DNA of 51,374 nucleotides from SIAF01 sp046152955 (GTDB taxonomy: Bacteria; Planctomycetota; Planctomycetia; Planctomycetales; Planctomycetaceae), in contig JBJXGA010000205.1 of NCBI GenBank assembly GCA_046152955.1, positions 1-51,374 of the forward strand, written 5' to 3'. The position numbers and the translations under genes are program-made. The notes below the pieces were generated by a model that was given only the letters and a program-made list of their open reading frames with translations, was not told the origin of the DNA and did not search any database. Position 1 is the stretch's first letter. The number at the start of each line of letters is the position of its first letter. This document shows positions 50,546 through 51,374 of this stretch, one piece after another.

Positions 50546-51374
50546 TTAGCGCTGCACGCGCGAACTCCCTCCCTTGGCCAGCGCCTCGACCTCCGAGAGG
50601 CGGGCCATCGTCACGTCGCCGGGAAATGTCGTCAGTAACGCGCCATGCGCCCATCCCAGACGCAGGGCCTCTTCAGGGGGGCGGCCAGCAAGCAAGCCAA
50701 AGAACAGCCCGGCGGCAAATCCGTCTCCGCCGCCGATGCGATCCAGGACATCCAGTTCACACGTCGGGCTGACGTACCGTTTCCCTTCCAGCCACAGCAC
50801 CGCCCCCCAATCGTGACGATTGGTGGAGTGGACTTCGCGAAGAGTCGTCGCCACGAGTTTGATGTTGGGAAATTTCTGAACCGCCTGATCGATCATCGTG
50901 AAGAACGAATCGGGGTCGAGCCTGGAGCGGGTCGCATCCACCTGTGGACCGGCAATCCCCAGCCCTCTTTGCAAGTCCTCTTCATTGCCGACCAGAGCGT
51001 CCACATGCCGCACGATGCGACTGATCACCTCTTGTCCCTTGGATTCCCCACCGACGGCCGCCCATAGCTTGGCCCGGTAGTTGAGGTCAAACGACGTGAT
51101 CGCTCCGGCCTTCTGCGCCATTTGCATCCCTTCGATGATCAGTTCCGAAGTGGTGGCGGACAACGCCGAAAAGATCCCCCCCGAATGAAACCAGCGGACG
51201 CCGCCGCCGAAGATTGACGGCCAGTCGAACTCCCCCGGCTTCAACAAGGCGCCCGCTTCGTTGGCCCGGTTGTAAAACACGACCGGAGCGCGGACTCCCT
51301 GGCCCCGGTCGCTGTAGACGGTCGCCAGATTCGGGCCGCGGACTCCGTCGTGTTCAAACCATTTGTAAAACGGC
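50546..51374 (-). CDS. PfkB-family sugar kinase, probably 2-keto-3-deoxygluconate kinase (runs off right edge)
   Basis: Phosphorylates a sugar or sugar acid with ATP. The C-terminal 275 residues are in the window; the N-terminus with the first PfkB signature lies beyond the end. Visible are SFDLNYRAKLW, LVGNEEDLQRGLG, LVATTLREVHSTNRHDWGAVLW and the second PfkB signature LDRIGGGDGFAAGLFFGLL with the catalytic Asp and anion-hole glycines. SFDLNYR and the WGA strand are typical of KdgK-like members, so KDG kinase is favoured, not proven. The frame is open to the last base. Confidence 0.87.
   Translation of the reverse strand, partial: PFYKWFEHDGVRGPNLATVYSDRGQGVRAPVVFYNRANEAGALLKPGEFDWPSIFGGGVRWFHSGGIFSALSATTSELIIEGMQMAQKAGAITSFDLNYRAKLWAAVGGESKGQEVISRIVRHVDALVGNEEDLQRGLGIAGPQVDATRSRLDPDSFFTMIDQAVQKFPNIKLVATTLREVHSTNRHDWGAVLWLEGKRYVSPTCELDVLDRIGGGDGFAAGLFFGLLAGRPPEEALRLGWAHGALLTTFPGDVTMARLSEVEALAKGGSSRVQR

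Overview
The window is high-GC chromosomal DNA from a member of the Planctomycetota, probably a Planctomycetales relative. The sequence signs are a secreted sulfatase with a sialidase half, a bacterial formylmethanofuran dehydrogenase subunit (C1/H4MPT pathway), an FGE-fold secreted protein, a pseudokinase, loose gene packing with frequent strand switches, and small conserved proteins of planctomycete type. No rRNA, tRNA, CRISPR array, transposase or phage gene was recognised. The species cannot be named from this window.

Layout. 0-14.4 kb: a partial P1B-type metal ATPase, a dicarboxylate/amino-acid symporter, a CorC/HlyC membrane protein, a pseudokinase, a sulfatase-sialidase fusion, a MoxR ATPase, a secreted protein and a very large MscS/MscK-like channel. 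14.4-20 kb: an accessory stretch with hairpin repeats, two copies of a dispersed ~150-180 bp repeat, an FGE-fold protein without the FGE cysteines, a ParDE-like toxin-antitoxin pair and a His-rich lipoprotein. 20-34 kb: mostly housekeeping genes (RmlD-like protein, def-fmt-MFS, PQQ-repeat protein, lipase, ruvA, ruvC, cysS, ispF, an Old Yellow Enzyme-family flavoprotein with an in-frame TGA near its C-terminus). Around ruvC, cysS and ispF lie heptanucleotide tandem arrays that run right up to, or into, the coding ends. 34-36 kb: an acyl-CoA synthetase behind two 22-bp hairpin repeats.

36.4-43.1 kb is the most interesting region. It is a seven-gene, single-strand, tightly packed cluster that I recognise as the uncharacterised STM4011-STM4015 set (named after Salmonella loci): two radical-SAM enzymes, an alkaline-phosphatase-superfamily hydrolase, an ATP-grasp-like protein and a leucine-rich-repeat protein. 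Ahead of them are a second LRR protein (DUF6745-like) and a 100-residue partner. Four of the junctions overlap (three ATGA, one 11 bp), which points to translational coupling and a shared pathway whose product is unknown.

43.2-51.4 kb: a small conserved protein, a ZIP metal transporter, clpC with a clear intrinsic terminator, fhcB/fwdB followed by a methyltransferase, a membrane protein, and a partial 2-keto-3-deoxygluconate-type sugar kinase running off the right end.

Starts were chosen by Shine-Dalgarno position, signal peptide or gene overlap. Several genes use GTG or TTG. Family names rest on motifs read by eye; no database search was run.
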